A stretch of 64,000 nucleotides of DNA from the NCBI RefSeq assembly GCF_029911635.1, contig NZ_JARYTI010000019.1:1-64000 (forward strand), given 5' to 3'. Every line of letters begins with the position of its first letter. The stretch's first letter is position 1. This document shows, piece by piece, positions 54,206-63,146 of this stretch. The notes beneath the pieces are model-generated. The model was not told the origin of the DNA, made no database searches, and worked only from the letters and a program-made list of their open reading frames with translations. Position numbers and translations under genes: made by a program. The DNA comes from Sphingomonas sp. AR_OL41. GTDB lineage: Bacteria > Pseudomonadota > Alphaproteobacteria > Sphingomonadales > Sphingomonadaceae.

Positions 54206-55565
54206 CCGCTGGCTTCCCGAGCTCGCCCAAGCGACCGGCCCGAAATACCGCGCGATCGCCGACGCCATCGCGGCCGCCATCGATGGCGGCACGCTGCGCC
54301 ATGGCGATCGTTTGCCGGCGCAGCGCGATGTCGCGGCACAGTTGGGCGTCGACCTGACGACGGTGACCAAGGCCTATGACATGGCACGCACGCGCGGGCA
54401 CATCGCGGCGCGGGGCCGCGCGGGCAGCTTCGTGCTCGCCCGCGAGGTCGTGTCGTTCAGCGAGCCGCCGGCCATCGACACGGCGATGAACATGCCGCCC
54501 GAACTCGACGGCGGATTGCTCGGCCAGGCGATGATCGCGGCGACGACCGCGTTGCTCGGCGCGTCGGCAACGCCCGCGCTGCATTACCAATTATCGGGCG
54601 GCGCCCCGCAGGCTCGCGCCGCCGGTGCCGCGCTGCTCACCGGGCTGGGGATGTCCACCGACGACGAGCAGGTGATCGTCACGGCGGGCGGGCAGAACGC
54701 GCTTCACGCCATTGTCAGCGCGGCGCTGAGCCCCGGCGATGTCGTTGCGTGCGGGCGCCACGTCTATCCCGGCTTCACGGCGCTGGCGCGGCGCCTTGGC
54801 CTAAGGCTGGTGCCGCTGCCGGCATTCGATGCCGCACATCTCACGATTGCGTGCCGTGAGCAGCGGGTGCGTGCGCTCTATGTCGTGCCGACCAACGACA
54901 ACCCGACCACGATGACCGTGTCGGTCGACGAACGGAAAGCGCTGGCCGAGGTCGCGGCGCGCCACGGCGTGATCATCATCGAGGATGACGCTTATGGCGC
55001 GTTGGCGCGAAACCCCGTGCCGACCTTCGCCGCGCTCGCGCCCGAGACGAGCTGGCATATCGCCAGCATGTCGAAGATCCTGTCGCCCGCGCTGCGCGTC
55101 GCCTTCGTCCGCGCCCCCGGCGTGAGCCAGGCGCTTCGCCTGGCGGCAGACGTGCATGAGACCGCGATCATGGCGCCGCCGCTCAATGCCGCGATCGTCG
55201 GCGCCTGGCTGTCGGATGGCACCTTCCCGCGCCTGTTGAATGCGATGCGCGCCGAGGCGGAGGCGCGACAGGCGATCGCGCGTGCGGCGCTGGGCACGGC
55301 GACCTATTCTGCGCATCCGCAGGGTTATCATCTGTGGTTGCCGTTGCCGGCGCATATCGCGGCGGCGCATCTGGCGGGCCGGATGTTGCCGTCGGGCCTG
55401 TCGATCGTGCCGTCGCACAGCTTTGCAGTCGATGAGCGCGATAGCGGCAATGCGGTGAGGGTCTCGCTGGGCGGCCCGATCGACCGCGAGCGACTGGGCC
55501 GCGCGCTGCGGCTGCTGAACGGCCACATCACCTCACCCGCCGAGCGACCCGCGCCGATGGTGTGA
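54198..55565 (+). CDS. MocR/GntR-type regulator with aminotransferase domain
   Basis: This 455-residue protein has an N-terminal GntR winged helix (YRAIADAIAAAIDGGTLRHG, RLPAQRDVAAQLGVDLTTVT) and a fold-type I aminotransferase domain: VTAGGQNALHAIVSAAL, VVPTNDNPTTM (Asn), IIIEDDAYGAL (Asp/Tyr), and the PLP lysine in ASMSKILSPALR. MocR proteins use bound PLP as sensor and often control vitamin B6 or amino-acid genes. Here the gene overlaps DUF983 by eight bases, an unusual neighbour. No PLP-synthesis gene is near. Confidence 0.92.
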   Translation: MTDRWLPELAQATGPKYRAIADAIAAAIDGGTLRHGDRLPAQRDVAAQLGVDLTTVTKAYDMARTRGHIAARGRAGSFVLAREVVSFSEPPAIDTAMNMPPELDGGLLGQAMIAATTALLGASATPALHYQLSGGAPQARAAGAALLTGLGMSTDDEQVIVTAGGQNALHAIVSAALSPGDVVACGRHVYPGFTALARRLGLRLVPLPAFDAAHLTIACREQRVRALYVVPTNDNPTTMTVSVDERKALAEVAARHGVIIIEDDAYGALARNPVPTFAALAPETSWHIASMSKILSPALRVAFVRAPGVSQALRLAADVHETAIMAPPLNAAIVGAWLSDGTFPRLLNAMRAEAEARQAIARAALGTATYSAHPQGYHLWLPLPAHIAAAHLAGRMLPSGLSIVPSHSFAVDERDSGNAVRVSLGGPIDRERLGRALRLLNGHITSPAERPAPMV

Positions 55566-55635
55566 GGGTGGCGAGCTGGCCGACGTTTCGATCCGGCCGC
55601 CTTCGCTTCGCCCTATAGTGCGGGACAGCTATCTT

Positions 55636-55748
55636 TTGGCTTTCCCTTCGAAGGCCGGGACCCAGTTGGGGGACGTAGCGACGGGCGTTGCCACTTATCA
55701 TTTCCGCTATCCCAACTGGGCCCCGGCCATCGCCGGGAAAGTGGGAAG
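55636..55748. repeat. Intergenic repeat element, family 2, inverted pair
   Basis: The unit starts GCTTTCCCTTCGAAGGCCGG and GACCCAGTTGGG, and its mirror CCCAACTGGGCCCCGGCCAT ends in CGGGAAAG. It resembles the shorter unit at 10915-10985. Lying between two convergent genes, it may also stop transcription. Confidence 0.55.
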
Positions 55749-55772
55749 AGATGTAGCGCCAGACCAGATACG

Positions 55773-56558
55773 CTAGAAGATCAGCTTGCCGCCGACGATG
55801 GCGAGCGTGCCGGCGAGGATCGGGCGGAGCACGCGTTCGGAGACGCGGGTCGAGATCAGGCTGCCGAGGATGATGCCGGGGATCGAGCCGGCGAGCAGCG
55901 AGAGCAACAGGCTGACATCGACCGAGCCCATCGCCCAGTGGCCGGCGCCGGCGATCAGCGTCAGCGGCACGGCATGGGCGATGTCGGAGCCGACGAGGCG
56001 GTTGGTCGGCAGCTTGGGGTAGAGGATCAACAGCGCGGTCATGCCGAGCGCGCCGGCGCCGACCGAGGACAGCGACACCAGCACGCCGAGCACCGCGCCG
56101 AGCACCACCGTAAACCACGCGATCGAACGATCCGGCACGCGGTCGAGCGCATGGCCCCAATAAGCGATGATCTGGGCACGGAAGAACATTGCCGCGGCGG
56201 TCGCGATCAGCGCGCCGCCGAGCGTGACGGTGATCAGCCGGTCGGTGCCGTCATAATGGCTGCCGAAAACGCGCAGGCCCCACAGGGTGAGCAGGGTCGC
56301 GGGCACGCTGCCCAGCGCCATGCGCCGCACAACTTTCCAGTCGACCGTCCGGCCCATGCCGTGGACGACAGTGCCGACGCTCTTGGTCGCCGAGGCATAA
56401 AGCAGGTCGGTGCCGACCGCGGTGACGGGGTGGAAGCCGAACAGTAGCACGAGCAGCGGCGTCATCAGCGAGCCGCCGCCGACGCCGGTCATGCCGACGA
56501 GCACGCCCACGGCCATGCCGGCGAGCGAATAGAGCGGGTTGAAGACCAAGTCGCTCAT
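55773..56558 (-). CDS. TSUP/TauE-family membrane exporter
   Basis: This 261-residue protein has about eight hydrophobic segments. The first half carries GMAVGVLVGMTGVGGGSLMT, PLLVLLFGFHPVTAVGTDLL; the second repeats the pattern with GVLVSLSSVGAGALGMTALL and LPTNRLVGSDIAHAVPLTL. These are the family marks of sulfite/organosulfonate exporters (TauE/SafE). The substrate could be another anion. The start at 56558 is favoured because upstream codons are Arg-rich shadow. Divergent from the MFS gene. Confidence 0.9.
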   Translation of the reverse strand: MSDLVFNPLYSLAGMAVGVLVGMTGVGGGSLMTPLLVLLFGFHPVTAVGTDLLYASATKSVGTVVHGMGRTVDWKVVRRMALGSVPATLLTLWGLRVFGSHYDGTDRLITVTLGGALIATAAAMFFRAQIIAYWGHALDRVPDRSIAWFTVVLGAVLGVLVSLSSVGAGALGMTALLILYPKLPTNRLVGSDIAHAVPLTLIAGAGHWAMGSVDVSLLLSLLAGSIPGIILGSLISTRVSERVLRPILAGTLAIVGGKLIF

Positions 56559-56823
56559 CACGGACCATTCCCTGCCGCCGCCCGATCCGGCCGAATCGCC
56601 GGGCGTGCGCCGATCTGCTCCATCCCGCGACCGCGGCGGCCGCGCGAGGTAGAAAATCTCGTTGCGAGCATGGCACAACTGTCGGCGAAACCAGCAATGC
56701 GACGTGAACGGCTGCGCCAAGGGGACGCGATTGCGCGCCGGATCGAAAGGGCGGCGCGCGATGGCGACAAGCGTCCTTCGATGTGCCACGCTAGTACGCA
56801 CCAGAGGATGCGGGGGCATTTCG

Positions 56824-58074
56824 ATGAGCATGACGAACAGCGCGGCACCGGCGCCACAGGCCCAGCGATTCGCGCGCTGGCTGGTGTTGCTGCTCGCGCT
56901 GGCGATCTTCATCCATTCGCTCGATCGCGGCAATCTCGGCACCGCCGGGCCGTTGATCCGCGACCAGCTCCATATCTCGAACAGCGCGTTCGGCGTGCTG
57001 CAATCATCCTATTTCTGGGTCTATGTCCCCGGGCAACTGCTCGCCGGCTGGGTGATCGCGCGGCTCAATGCCTATCGCACGCTGGCGATCGGGCTGCTGA
57101 TATGGTCGGCGGCGACCTTCCTGACCGGGTTCGCGGGCGGATTCGTCACCTTGTTCGTGCTGCGGCTGTTCGTCGGGCTGGGCGAATGCGCCGGCTTTCC
57201 GGCAAGCTCGAAACTGCTCGCGCAGCATGTGCCGGCGCACCGGCTCGGCTATGCCAATGCGCTGGTCGCGGCGGGGCTGATGCTCGGCAACGGCGTCGGC
57301 ACGCTGGCCGGCGGACTGCTGATCGCGCAGCTCGGCTGGCGCGCGCTGTTCTTCATCTTCGGCGCGGTGTCGCTGTTGTGGCTGGTGCCGTGGCTGTTGG
57401 TGACGCGCGGCCAGGCGGCGGTCGAGGCGGCGACGCCGGTGACGGGGCGGGAGCCGCGTTTCGGCGAGATCTTCGCGCGGCGTGAGTTGTGGGGCGCGTC
57501 GATCGGGCATTTCGCGGCCAACTATCCCTATTTCCTGCTGCTCGCCTGGTTGCCGCTCTACCTCGTCAAGGCACAGGGCTATTCACTGTCGCAAATGGCG
57601 GTGCTGGGAGGCGTGGTCTATGCGCTGTCAGCAGGGTGCGGGCTGATCGGCGGGGCAATCGCCGACCGCTGGATCGCGCGCGGCGCGAGCGTCAACCGGG
57701 TGCGCAAGACGATGATCATCACCGGCGGCGCGATCAGCTTCTGCTGCATGCTCGCGGTCGCGCTGGGCGGGCCGAAGCTGGCGATCGCGGGGCTGCTGCT
57801 GTTCTCGGTCAGCAACGGGCTGGGCAGCAGCAATGTCTTCGCGATCGGCCAGACGCTCGCCGGGCCGCGCGCGGCGGGCAAGTGGATCGGCGTACAGAAT
57901 GCGCTGGGCGGGATTTCGGGAATCGTCGGGCCGATGATCACCGGCTTCATCATCGACGCGACGGGGAGCTTCCGGCTGACCTTCGTCGTTGCGGCGGTGA
58001 TCGCGCTGGTGGGGATTGTAAGCTGGCTGTTCGTGGTGCGGCGGATCGAGCCTTTGGTGTGGGCGGAGGCGTAG
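56824..58074 (+). CDS. MFS transporter, anion:cation-symporter type
   Basis: This 416-residue protein has twelve hydrophobic segments. The first has FIHSLDRGNLGTAGPLIRDQ, resembling the DRxxLxxAxPxI motif of the ACS family (organic anion symporters such as glucarate, phthalate and hexuronate carriers). GWVIARLNAYRTLAIGLLIW matches the loop 2-3 signature region and FVGLGECAGFPASSKLLAQH the helix-4/5 region. The substrate is unknown; no catabolic genes adjoin it. ATG 56824 and ATG 56830 are both possible. Confidence 0.88.
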   Translation: MSMTNSAAPAPQAQRFARWLVLLLALAIFIHSLDRGNLGTAGPLIRDQLHISNSAFGVLQSSYFWVYVPGQLLAGWVIARLNAYRTLAIGLLIWSAATFLTGFAGGFVTLFVLRLFVGLGECAGFPASSKLLAQHVPAHRLGYANALVAAGLMLGNGVGTLAGGLLIAQLGWRALFFIFGAVSLLWLVPWLLVTRGQAAVEAATPVTGREPRFGEIFARRELWGASIGHFAANYPYFLLLAWLPLYLVKAQGYSLSQMAVLGGVVYALSAGCGLIGGAIADRWIARGASVNRVRKTMIITGGAISFCCMLAVALGGPKLAIAGLLLFSVSNGLGSSNVFAIGQTLAGPRAAGKWIGVQNALGGISGIVGPMITGFIIDATGSFRLTFVVAAVIALVGIVSWLFVVRRIEPLVWAEA

Positions 58075-58104
58075 GGCGCGGTTGCTGCTTCCTGAAGGAA
58101 GAAG

Positions 58105-58330
58105 AGTGGTTCGCGCGAAGGCGCCAAGGCGCGAAGACCAGAAGAGGATTTTTGCGCGCAGAGGCGCAGAGGCGCGAAGATGTTGCGCGTGCGGCTAACG
58201 GCTCGCTTAAGGGGCAAATTCTGCTGCCGTCGCAAGGAAGAGCGAAGCTGCGCTGTCGCGCGATTGCTCACCGCGAATGCCTATTCTCCGCGCCTCCGCG
58301 CGAACAAATCCCTTCTTCTTGTTCCTCAGG
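58105..58330. repeat. GCGCAGAGGCGC-type intergenic repeat
   Basis: Tandem and inverted units (GGTTCGCGCGAAGGCGCCAA, GCGCAGAGGCGCAGAGGCGC, then CTCCGCGCCTCCGCGCGAAC) fill most of the 290 bases between the MFS and SDR genes. This type is widespread between sphingomonad genes. Confidence 0.6.
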
Positions 58331-58364
58331 TCGGAGAGCAGCGCGGCGCAGCAACGCCCTCCCC

Positions 58365-59330
58365 TCACCCCAGCATCGCCACCGTCATGTCCCACAGCCG
58401 TGCTGCGCCCTCGTCGCTACAGGCCCAGGGGCGGACATGGGCCCAGCGCGGACTGGCGTCGGTGGCCAGTTCGGCAATGTCGCAATCCTCGCAATAGACG
58501 CCGCCGCGCCCGTCGAGTTGCGGGCTGAGCAGGCACCACAGGCTGGTCGCGGCGCCGGCCTCGGGTGATTTGAACATCGCGGCGACGGCGGGCGGGATCG
58601 AGCCGTCGGGCGCCTTCCAGCCGAGCGCGATCATTTCCTCGTCGGCGAGATGGCGCTGCAACGGCGTGAAGATGCCGCCGGGATGGACCGAAAAGGCGCA
58701 CACGCCATCGCCCTGCCAGCGCGTGTCGAGGCCGAGCGCGAACAGCGCATCGGCGGTCTTGGCCTGGCCGTAGGCGGTCCATTTTTCATAGGCGTGCTGG
58801 TGGAAGTGCGGATCGTCCCACTGGATGTCGCTGCGCGCATGGCCGATCGACGACAGCGCGACGACGCGCGCGCCGCCCGCCGCCTTGAGGCTGGCCTCCA
58901 GCCCGACGGTCAGCGCGAAATGGCCGAGATGGCAGACCGCAAACTGATATTCCCAGTCCTTGCCGACGCGGGTCAGCGGGCACGCCATGACGCCGGCATT
59001 GTTGACCAGCCCGTGGAGCGGCTTGCCGGCTGCGGCATAATCGGCGGCGAATCGGCGGACGCTGGCGATATCGGCGAGATCCATGTCTGCGATGACGACC
59101 AGACCGGCGACCCCCGCGAGCGCCTCCTGCGCCTTGCCGCGCGAGCGCGCCGGGACGGTGACGTGACCGCCGGCGCCGGCGAGCGCCCGGACGGTCTCGA
59201 GCCCGATACCCGAATAGCCGCCTGTGACGACGTAATTGCGCCCGGTGAGGTCCATGCCGCCGACGATCTCGCGCGCGGTCGTCTTGCCGCCATAGCCCGA
59301 ACCAATCGAATGCTGATCCTGTGCCGCCAT
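58365..59330 (-). CDS. Short-chain dehydrogenase/reductase
   Basis: This 321-residue NAD(P)-dependent oxidoreductase has the cofactor glycine motif VVTGGYSGIGLET (TGxxxGIG), NNAGVMACP, and the SSIGHAR serine region. The catalytic Tyr-X3-Lys position reads AYGQAKTADA, that is YxxxK. The length and the PARSRGKAQEAL segment suit the retinol-dehydrogenase/WWOX-like SDR subgroup. Substrate unknown. GAGGAA precedes ATG 59330. Single gene, divergent from the small membrane protein. Confidence 0.9.
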   Translation of the reverse strand: MAAQDQHSIGSGYGGKTTAREIVGGMDLTGRNYVVTGGYSGIGLETVRALAGAGGHVTVPARSRGKAQEALAGVAGLVVIADMDLADIASVRRFAADYAAAGKPLHGLVNNAGVMACPLTRVGKDWEYQFAVCHLGHFALTVGLEASLKAAGGARVVALSSIGHARSDIQWDDPHFHQHAYEKWTAYGQAKTADALFALGLDTRWQGDGVCAFSVHPGGIFTPLQRHLADEEMIALGWKAPDGSIPPAVAAMFKSPEAGAATSLWCLLSPQLDGRGGVYCEDCDIAELATDASPRWAHVRPWACSDEGAARLWDMTVAMLG

Positions 59331-59452
59331 GTTGTGTTCCTCACCTAAACGCCCATTCTTGCCGTGCCGCGAATATGGCGCGCGCTGCATCAAAAGGCGA
59401 TGGCTGACGCGCGATGGATTGCGCGCGCGGCGTGCGACGCTAGGCTTGCCGG

Positions 59453-59707
59453 ATGGCGCGTGGCGACAAGGTGACTCCCTCGACCGGGGGCAAATGCGGC
59501 TGCGCGGTGGCGGTGATCGTCGGCGTGCCGCTGATTGCGATGACGATGCTCATCGACGCGCTGGGCGATTGCGCCGCCGGGACGACGTGTCGGAGAGGCG
59601 CCGACTGGATATCGCTCGCGGTGGTGCTGGCGGTAGCCGCGCTGCTTGGGCTTGCCACTTGGGCGATAGTCAATTGGGTGATCAGCCGCAGCAAGCTGGA
59701 ACGCTGA
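59453..59707 (+). CDS. Small membrane protein
   Basis: This 84-residue protein has two hydrophobic segments (about 16-37, CGCAVAVIVGVPLIAMTMLI, and 52-76, DWISLAVVLAVAALLGLATW), and a short loop with two Cys (GDCAAGTTCRRG) that could form a bond outside the membrane. The family is not recognised. It lies between two leftward genes and is read alone. Confidence 0.6.
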   Translation: MARGDKVTPSTGGKCGCAVAVIVGVPLIAMTMLIDALGDCAAGTTCRRGADWISLAVVLAVAALLGLATWAIVNWVISRSKLER

Positions 59708-59837
59708 CTCCCCGTGAGGGTCGCTTACCGGCCGGGTCAGCGGGAAGGCGAGGACGGCAGTTGCGCGAACAGCGCTGCCTTGTTGGCTTCCCGGGTGAAG
59801 CGCGCCGACCCTGCCATATGTCGGATGAGCGCCTCTC

Positions 59838-61232
59838 TTACCCCGCCGCGAGGCAGCGATAGATCCGCTCATCCTCCATCATCGCAACGTTGAAGCGCAT
59901 ATGGCTGGCGGCGTTTTGCGCTGCGCTGAAGAGATTGCCGGGGGCGAAGACGACATTCTCCGCCGCGCCGCGCCTTGTGAGGTCGAGCGCGTCGGTGCCG
60001 TCGGGCAGGCGGCACCACAGGAACAAGCCGGCGTCGGGCTTTATCACCGGCGCGATGCCGATCGCCGCGAGCCGGGCGATGGTGCGCGCGCGCGCCGCGC
60101 CGAGCCGGACGCGCAGCCGATCGAGATGGCGGCGATAGTCGCCATCGACCAGCACGGCATGGACCAGTTCGGCGTTCAACACGCTGCCCGACATGCCGGT
60201 GGCGATGCGCAGGTCGGTCAGCGCGGCAACCCAGTCGCGCCGCGCGGCGATATGGCCGCAGCGCGTCGCGCCCGACAGCGACTTGGAGAAGCTGCCGACG
60301 CGGATCACGCGGTCGAGCCCGTCGAACGCCGCGAGGCGCGGCGCCGGCGCGTGCTCGAAATCGGCATAGATGTCGTCCTCGACCACCACCATGTCATGCA
60401 GCTCGGCGAGCCTGAGGATGCGGTGCGCGGTCGGCGCGGAGAGCGTGCCGCCGGTCGGGTTGTGGACGCCCGAATTGGTGAGATAGAGCCGCGGGCGATG
60501 CGTCGCGAGCGCATCGGCAAAGGCGGCCAGGTCCGGCCCGGTCGCGCCATAAGGCACGCCGACCACCTTCGCGCGGTGCGCGCGGAGCAAAGCGTGGAAA
60601 TTGAAATAGCACGGGTCGTCGACCAGCACGGTGTCGCCCGGCTCGATCAGGAAGCGCAGCACCAGGTCGATCGCATGCGTGGCGGAGTCGGTGAGCAGGA
60701 TCTGATCCGGGCCGGCCTCCATCCCCTGTTCGATCAGCCGCCGCGCCAGCACGCGCCGCAGCGCCTCATGGCCTTGCGGCGGGCCGTAATCGGTGAGGCC
60801 ATGCGCCGAGCCGCGCGCGATGTGGCGCAGCGCCTTGCGGATCAACTGGTCGGGCATCCAGCCATCGGGCAGCCAGCCGCAACCGGGCTTGAGCGCGCCC
60901 GGCGCGTCGGCGAGCGAATGGCGCAGCGTCCATAAAGGATCGACCTGCGGATCGCGCGACGGACCGGCCTCGGCCAGCGTCAGCGGGGCGAGCGGCGCGG
61001 CGACGAAGAAACCCGCGCCGGGGCGCGAACGGATGACGCCTTCGGCCGCCAGCCGGTCATAGGCCTCGACCACGGTCGATTTCGAAAAGCCCGAGCTCTG
61101 CGCCATCGCCCGCACCGAGGGGAGCCGCGCGCCCGGCGTCAGCACACGCCGGTCAATCCGCTGGCGGACCTGCCGCATGACGTCTTCGGCGCGGGTCAGC
61201 CCCGCCACTGCGCTGTTCACCGTACTGCTCAC
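59838..61232 (-). CDS. MocR/GntR-type PLP-dependent regulator
   Basis: This 464-residue protein has a GntR HTH (VRQRIDRRVLTPGARLPSVR, SSGFSKSTVVEAYDRLAAEG) and an aminotransferase-like domain: LTDSATHAIDLVLRFLIEPG, TNSGVHNPTGG (Asn), VVVEDDIYADFE (Asp/Tyr), and the PLP lysine in GSFSKSLSGATRCG. It is a second MocR member, distinct from the one at 54198. Divergent from the UrcA gene, with a TTTCGCGAAA palindrome 13 bases before its start. Targets may include the divergent UrcA/PhzF genes. Confidence 0.92.
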   Translation of the reverse strand: MSSTVNSAVAGLTRAEDVMRQVRQRIDRRVLTPGARLPSVRAMAQSSGFSKSTVVEAYDRLAAEGVIRSRPGAGFFVAAPLAPLTLAEAGPSRDPQVDPLWTLRHSLADAPGALKPGCGWLPDGWMPDQLIRKALRHIARGSAHGLTDYGPPQGHEALRRVLARRLIEQGMEAGPDQILLTDSATHAIDLVLRFLIEPGDTVLVDDPCYFNFHALLRAHRAKVVGVPYGATGPDLAAFADALATHRPRLYLTNSGVHNPTGGTLSAPTAHRILRLAELHDMVVVEDDIYADFEHAPAPRLAAFDGLDRVIRVGSFSKSLSGATRCGHIAARRDWVAALTDLRIATGMSGSVLNAELVHAVLVDGDYRRHLDRLRVRLGAARARTIARLAAIGIAPVIKPDAGLFLWCRLPDGTDALDLTRRGAAENVVFAPGNLFSAAQNAASHMRFNVAMMEDERIYRCLAAG

Positions 61233-61245
61233 CTTGCCATGACAG

Positions 61246-61255
61246 TTTCGCGAAA
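61246..61255. promoter_or_regulatory. Palindrome in the MocR/UrcA divergent region
   Basis: TTTCGCGAAA is centred in the 100-base region between the MocR gene and the UrcA gene. It may be an operator, though MocR proteins often bind direct repeats and this has not been tied to any. Confidence 0.25.
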
Positions 61256-61332
61256 TTGTACTGCACCGTCCCTGTCAGGGCGAGTCACTTCGCGCGATGG
61301 CGCCGCGTGACACGCAACCAGCGAGGTGCTTG

Positions 61333-61677
61333 ATGACCCATTTCCCACGGACCCTGTGCGGCGCGGCGCTGTTGGGGGCGCTGCTGCTCGGCGCGGCAGT
61401 GCCCGTCAGCGCGGCCGACCGACCCGGCGAAATCACCGAATCGGTGATGCTGCGCGGCGTGACCCGAAACCCGGCATCGCCGCAGGCCGCGACGCGCCTG
61501 CTCCAGCGCATCGGCGATGCCGCCATGCTGGTGTGCGGTGCGTCGGCGACGAGCCTCGCCGACATGAAGCGGGCGGTTCGCGCCTCGCCCTGCTGGCACA
61601 ACAGCGTCGCCGATACGGTGCGGCGGATCGACGATCCGTTGCTGACCGCCGCCCATGCTCGCCATCGCCGGCCGTGA
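61333..61677 (+). CDS. UrcA-family exported protein
   Basis: This 114-residue protein has a signal peptide (about 1-28, ending VSAA) and the UrcA pattern: ASPQAATRLLQRIGDAAMLV with C (VCG), a second Cys in SPCWHNSVADTVRRID, and a terminal PLLTAAHARH. The two Cys likely form a bond in the periplasm. The family is frequent in sphingomonads and caulobacters and has no known activity. It is divergent from the MocR gene and 34 bases before PhzF. Confidence 0.85.
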   Translation: MTHFPRTLCGAALLGALLLGAAVPVSAADRPGEITESVMLRGVTRNPASPQAATRLLQRIGDAAMLVCGASATSLADMKRAVRASPCWHNSVADTVRRIDDPLLTAAHARHRRP

Positions 61678-61711
61678 TCGGCTACACTCCCAACCCGCTC
61701 GCAAGGAAACT

Positions 61712-62548
61712 ATGATGCCCGATATCCAGCTCGTCGATGTCTTTGGCCAGGGGCGCTTCTCGGGCAATCCGCTGGCGGTGATCAGCGGGGGCGATGATCT
61801 CGACACCGGCCAGATGATGGCGATCACGCGCTGGCTCAACCTGTCCGAGACGAGCTTCCTGCTGCCGCCGACCGAGCCCGGCGCCGATTACCGCGTGCGC
61901 ATCTTCACGCTGGAACGCGAACTGCCCTTTGCCGGCCATCCGACATTGGGAAGCTGCCATGCCTGGCTTGCGAACGGCGGCGTGGCACGCGGCGGCGACG
62001 CGATCGTCCAGCAATGCGGCGCGGGACTGATCCCGATCCGCCGCGCCGACGAACGGCTGGCCTTTGCCGCACCGCCACTGCTGCGCTCCGGCCCGGTCGA
62101 CGAGGCCGAGCTGAAGCACGTCATCGAGGTGCTGGGAATCGCGCGCGACGCGGTGGTCGATGCGGCCTGGGCGGACAATGGCCCGGGCTGGATCGCGGTG
62201 ATGCTGTCCTCGGCCGAAGCCGTGCTGGCGCTCCAGCCGCGGCTCGCCCGGGCGGAGCGTGTCGAGATCGGCGTGGTCGGGCCGCATCCGGCGGGCAGCG
62301 ACACCGCGTTCGAGATCCGCGCCTTTTTCAGCGACCAGCATGGCACGCTGATCGAGGATCCGGTGACCGGCAGTCTCAACGCCTCGGTGGCGCAATGGCT
62401 GTTCGCCTCGGGCCGGGCGCAGGGCGGTTATGTCGCGGCACAGGGCACGCGGCTCGGCCGCACCGGGCGCGTCCATGTCGAACAGGATGGCGACACGGTG
62501 TGGATCGGCGGGGCGACGCAGACGCTGTTCCGGGGCGTGATGGACTGA
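61712..62548 (+). CDS. PhzF-family isomerase/epimerase
   Basis: This 278-residue cytosolic protein has the PhzF/DapF-like two-domain fold: QLVDVFGQGRFSGNPLAVI, the active-site Glu46 in NLSETSFLLPP, ELPFAGHPTLGSCHAWL, and DPVTGSLNASVAQWL in the second half. PhzF proteins isomerise phenazine or similar substrates by acid-base catalysis at this Glu; most family members outside phenazine clusters have unknown substrates, and there are no phenazine genes here. CAAGGAAAC precedes adjacent ATGs 61712 and 61715. Confidence 0.9.
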   Translation: MMPDIQLVDVFGQGRFSGNPLAVISGGDDLDTGQMMAITRWLNLSETSFLLPPTEPGADYRVRIFTLERELPFAGHPTLGSCHAWLANGGVARGGDAIVQQCGAGLIPIRRADERLAFAAPPLLRSGPVDEAELKHVIEVLGIARDAVVDAAWADNGPGWIAVMLSSAEAVLALQPRLARAERVEIGVVGPHPAGSDTAFEIRAFFSDQHGTLIEDPVTGSLNASVAQWLFASGRAQGGYVAAQGTRLGRTGRVHVEQDGDTVWIGGATQTLFRGVMD

Positions 62549-62636
62549 CGGCCTTGCCGGCCCAGGCCGATGACGGATTTGTCACTTGCCCGCGGGCGGC
62601 AGAGATGATGCCCTTTGCGCGTGGTGGAGGTAGCGG

Positions 62637-63053
62637 ATGCGCGCAATCTGGATCGCGGTATCGATGTTGGGCTGCGGCCCGGTCGCGGCCGCCGCGCCGG
62701 TCGATGGCGCGCGGTTCGGGCAGGTCTGCAGCGGGATCGAGACCGTGCAATATGGCCGGCAGGCACCGCAGCGCGCGATCTATACGATCGCGCTCAGCAT
62801 CAATCTCGATGCCAAACGCTATTGCTATGCCACGTGCAGCCGCGGCCAGAGCTACCCGATCGCCGCCCCCGCTGCGTCGCCGCTCGTGCTCGCCGATCTC
62901 GATACACCGGAGCAGGCGCGACACCTCGTGCTGGACCGCAAGGCCGCGCGGCTGAGCGACGACCAGCGCATGGTCATGGGGCCGGTCGTCGTGGTCCGCC
63001 ATGCGACCGCGACCTGCACGGCCGGTCCGTTCAGGGAGCCCCCGGCACCGTGA
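62637..63053 (+). CDS. Exported hypothetical protein with Cys residues
   Basis: This 138-residue protein has a signal peptide (about 1-20, through VAAAAP) and a compact domain with ETVQYGRQAPQRAIYTIALS, YCYATCSRGQ and LVLDRKAARLSDDQRMVMGP. Four Cys in the mature part fit two disulfides. The family is not recognised. It lies between PhzF and the Tricorn-like gene on the same strand with spacers of about 90 bases each side. Confidence 0.7.
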   Translation: MRAIWIAVSMLGCGPVAAAAPVDGARFGQVCSGIETVQYGRQAPQRAIYTIALSINLDAKRYCYATCSRGQSYPIAAPAASPLVLADLDTPEQARHLVLDRKAARLSDDQRMVMGPVVVVRHATATCTAGPFREPPAP

Positions 63054-63146
63054 CGGCGAAGGCGACCGTGCGGCCCCCGCGCCGGGGCCGGCTTGTCGCC
63101 GCCGGGCTTTTCCGCTTCAATGCTCCCCAACGAAAAGGGGTATCTC

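Noticed and set aside
58105..58330. Possible CRISPR-like array because of repeated GCGCAGAGGCGC units
   Set aside because: Units are short, irregular and partly inverted, with no constant spacers and no cas genes.
61712..62548. Phenazine biosynthesis locus
   Set aside because: Only a PhzF-like protein is present; no other phenazine gene is near, and the family is mostly unrelated to phenazines.
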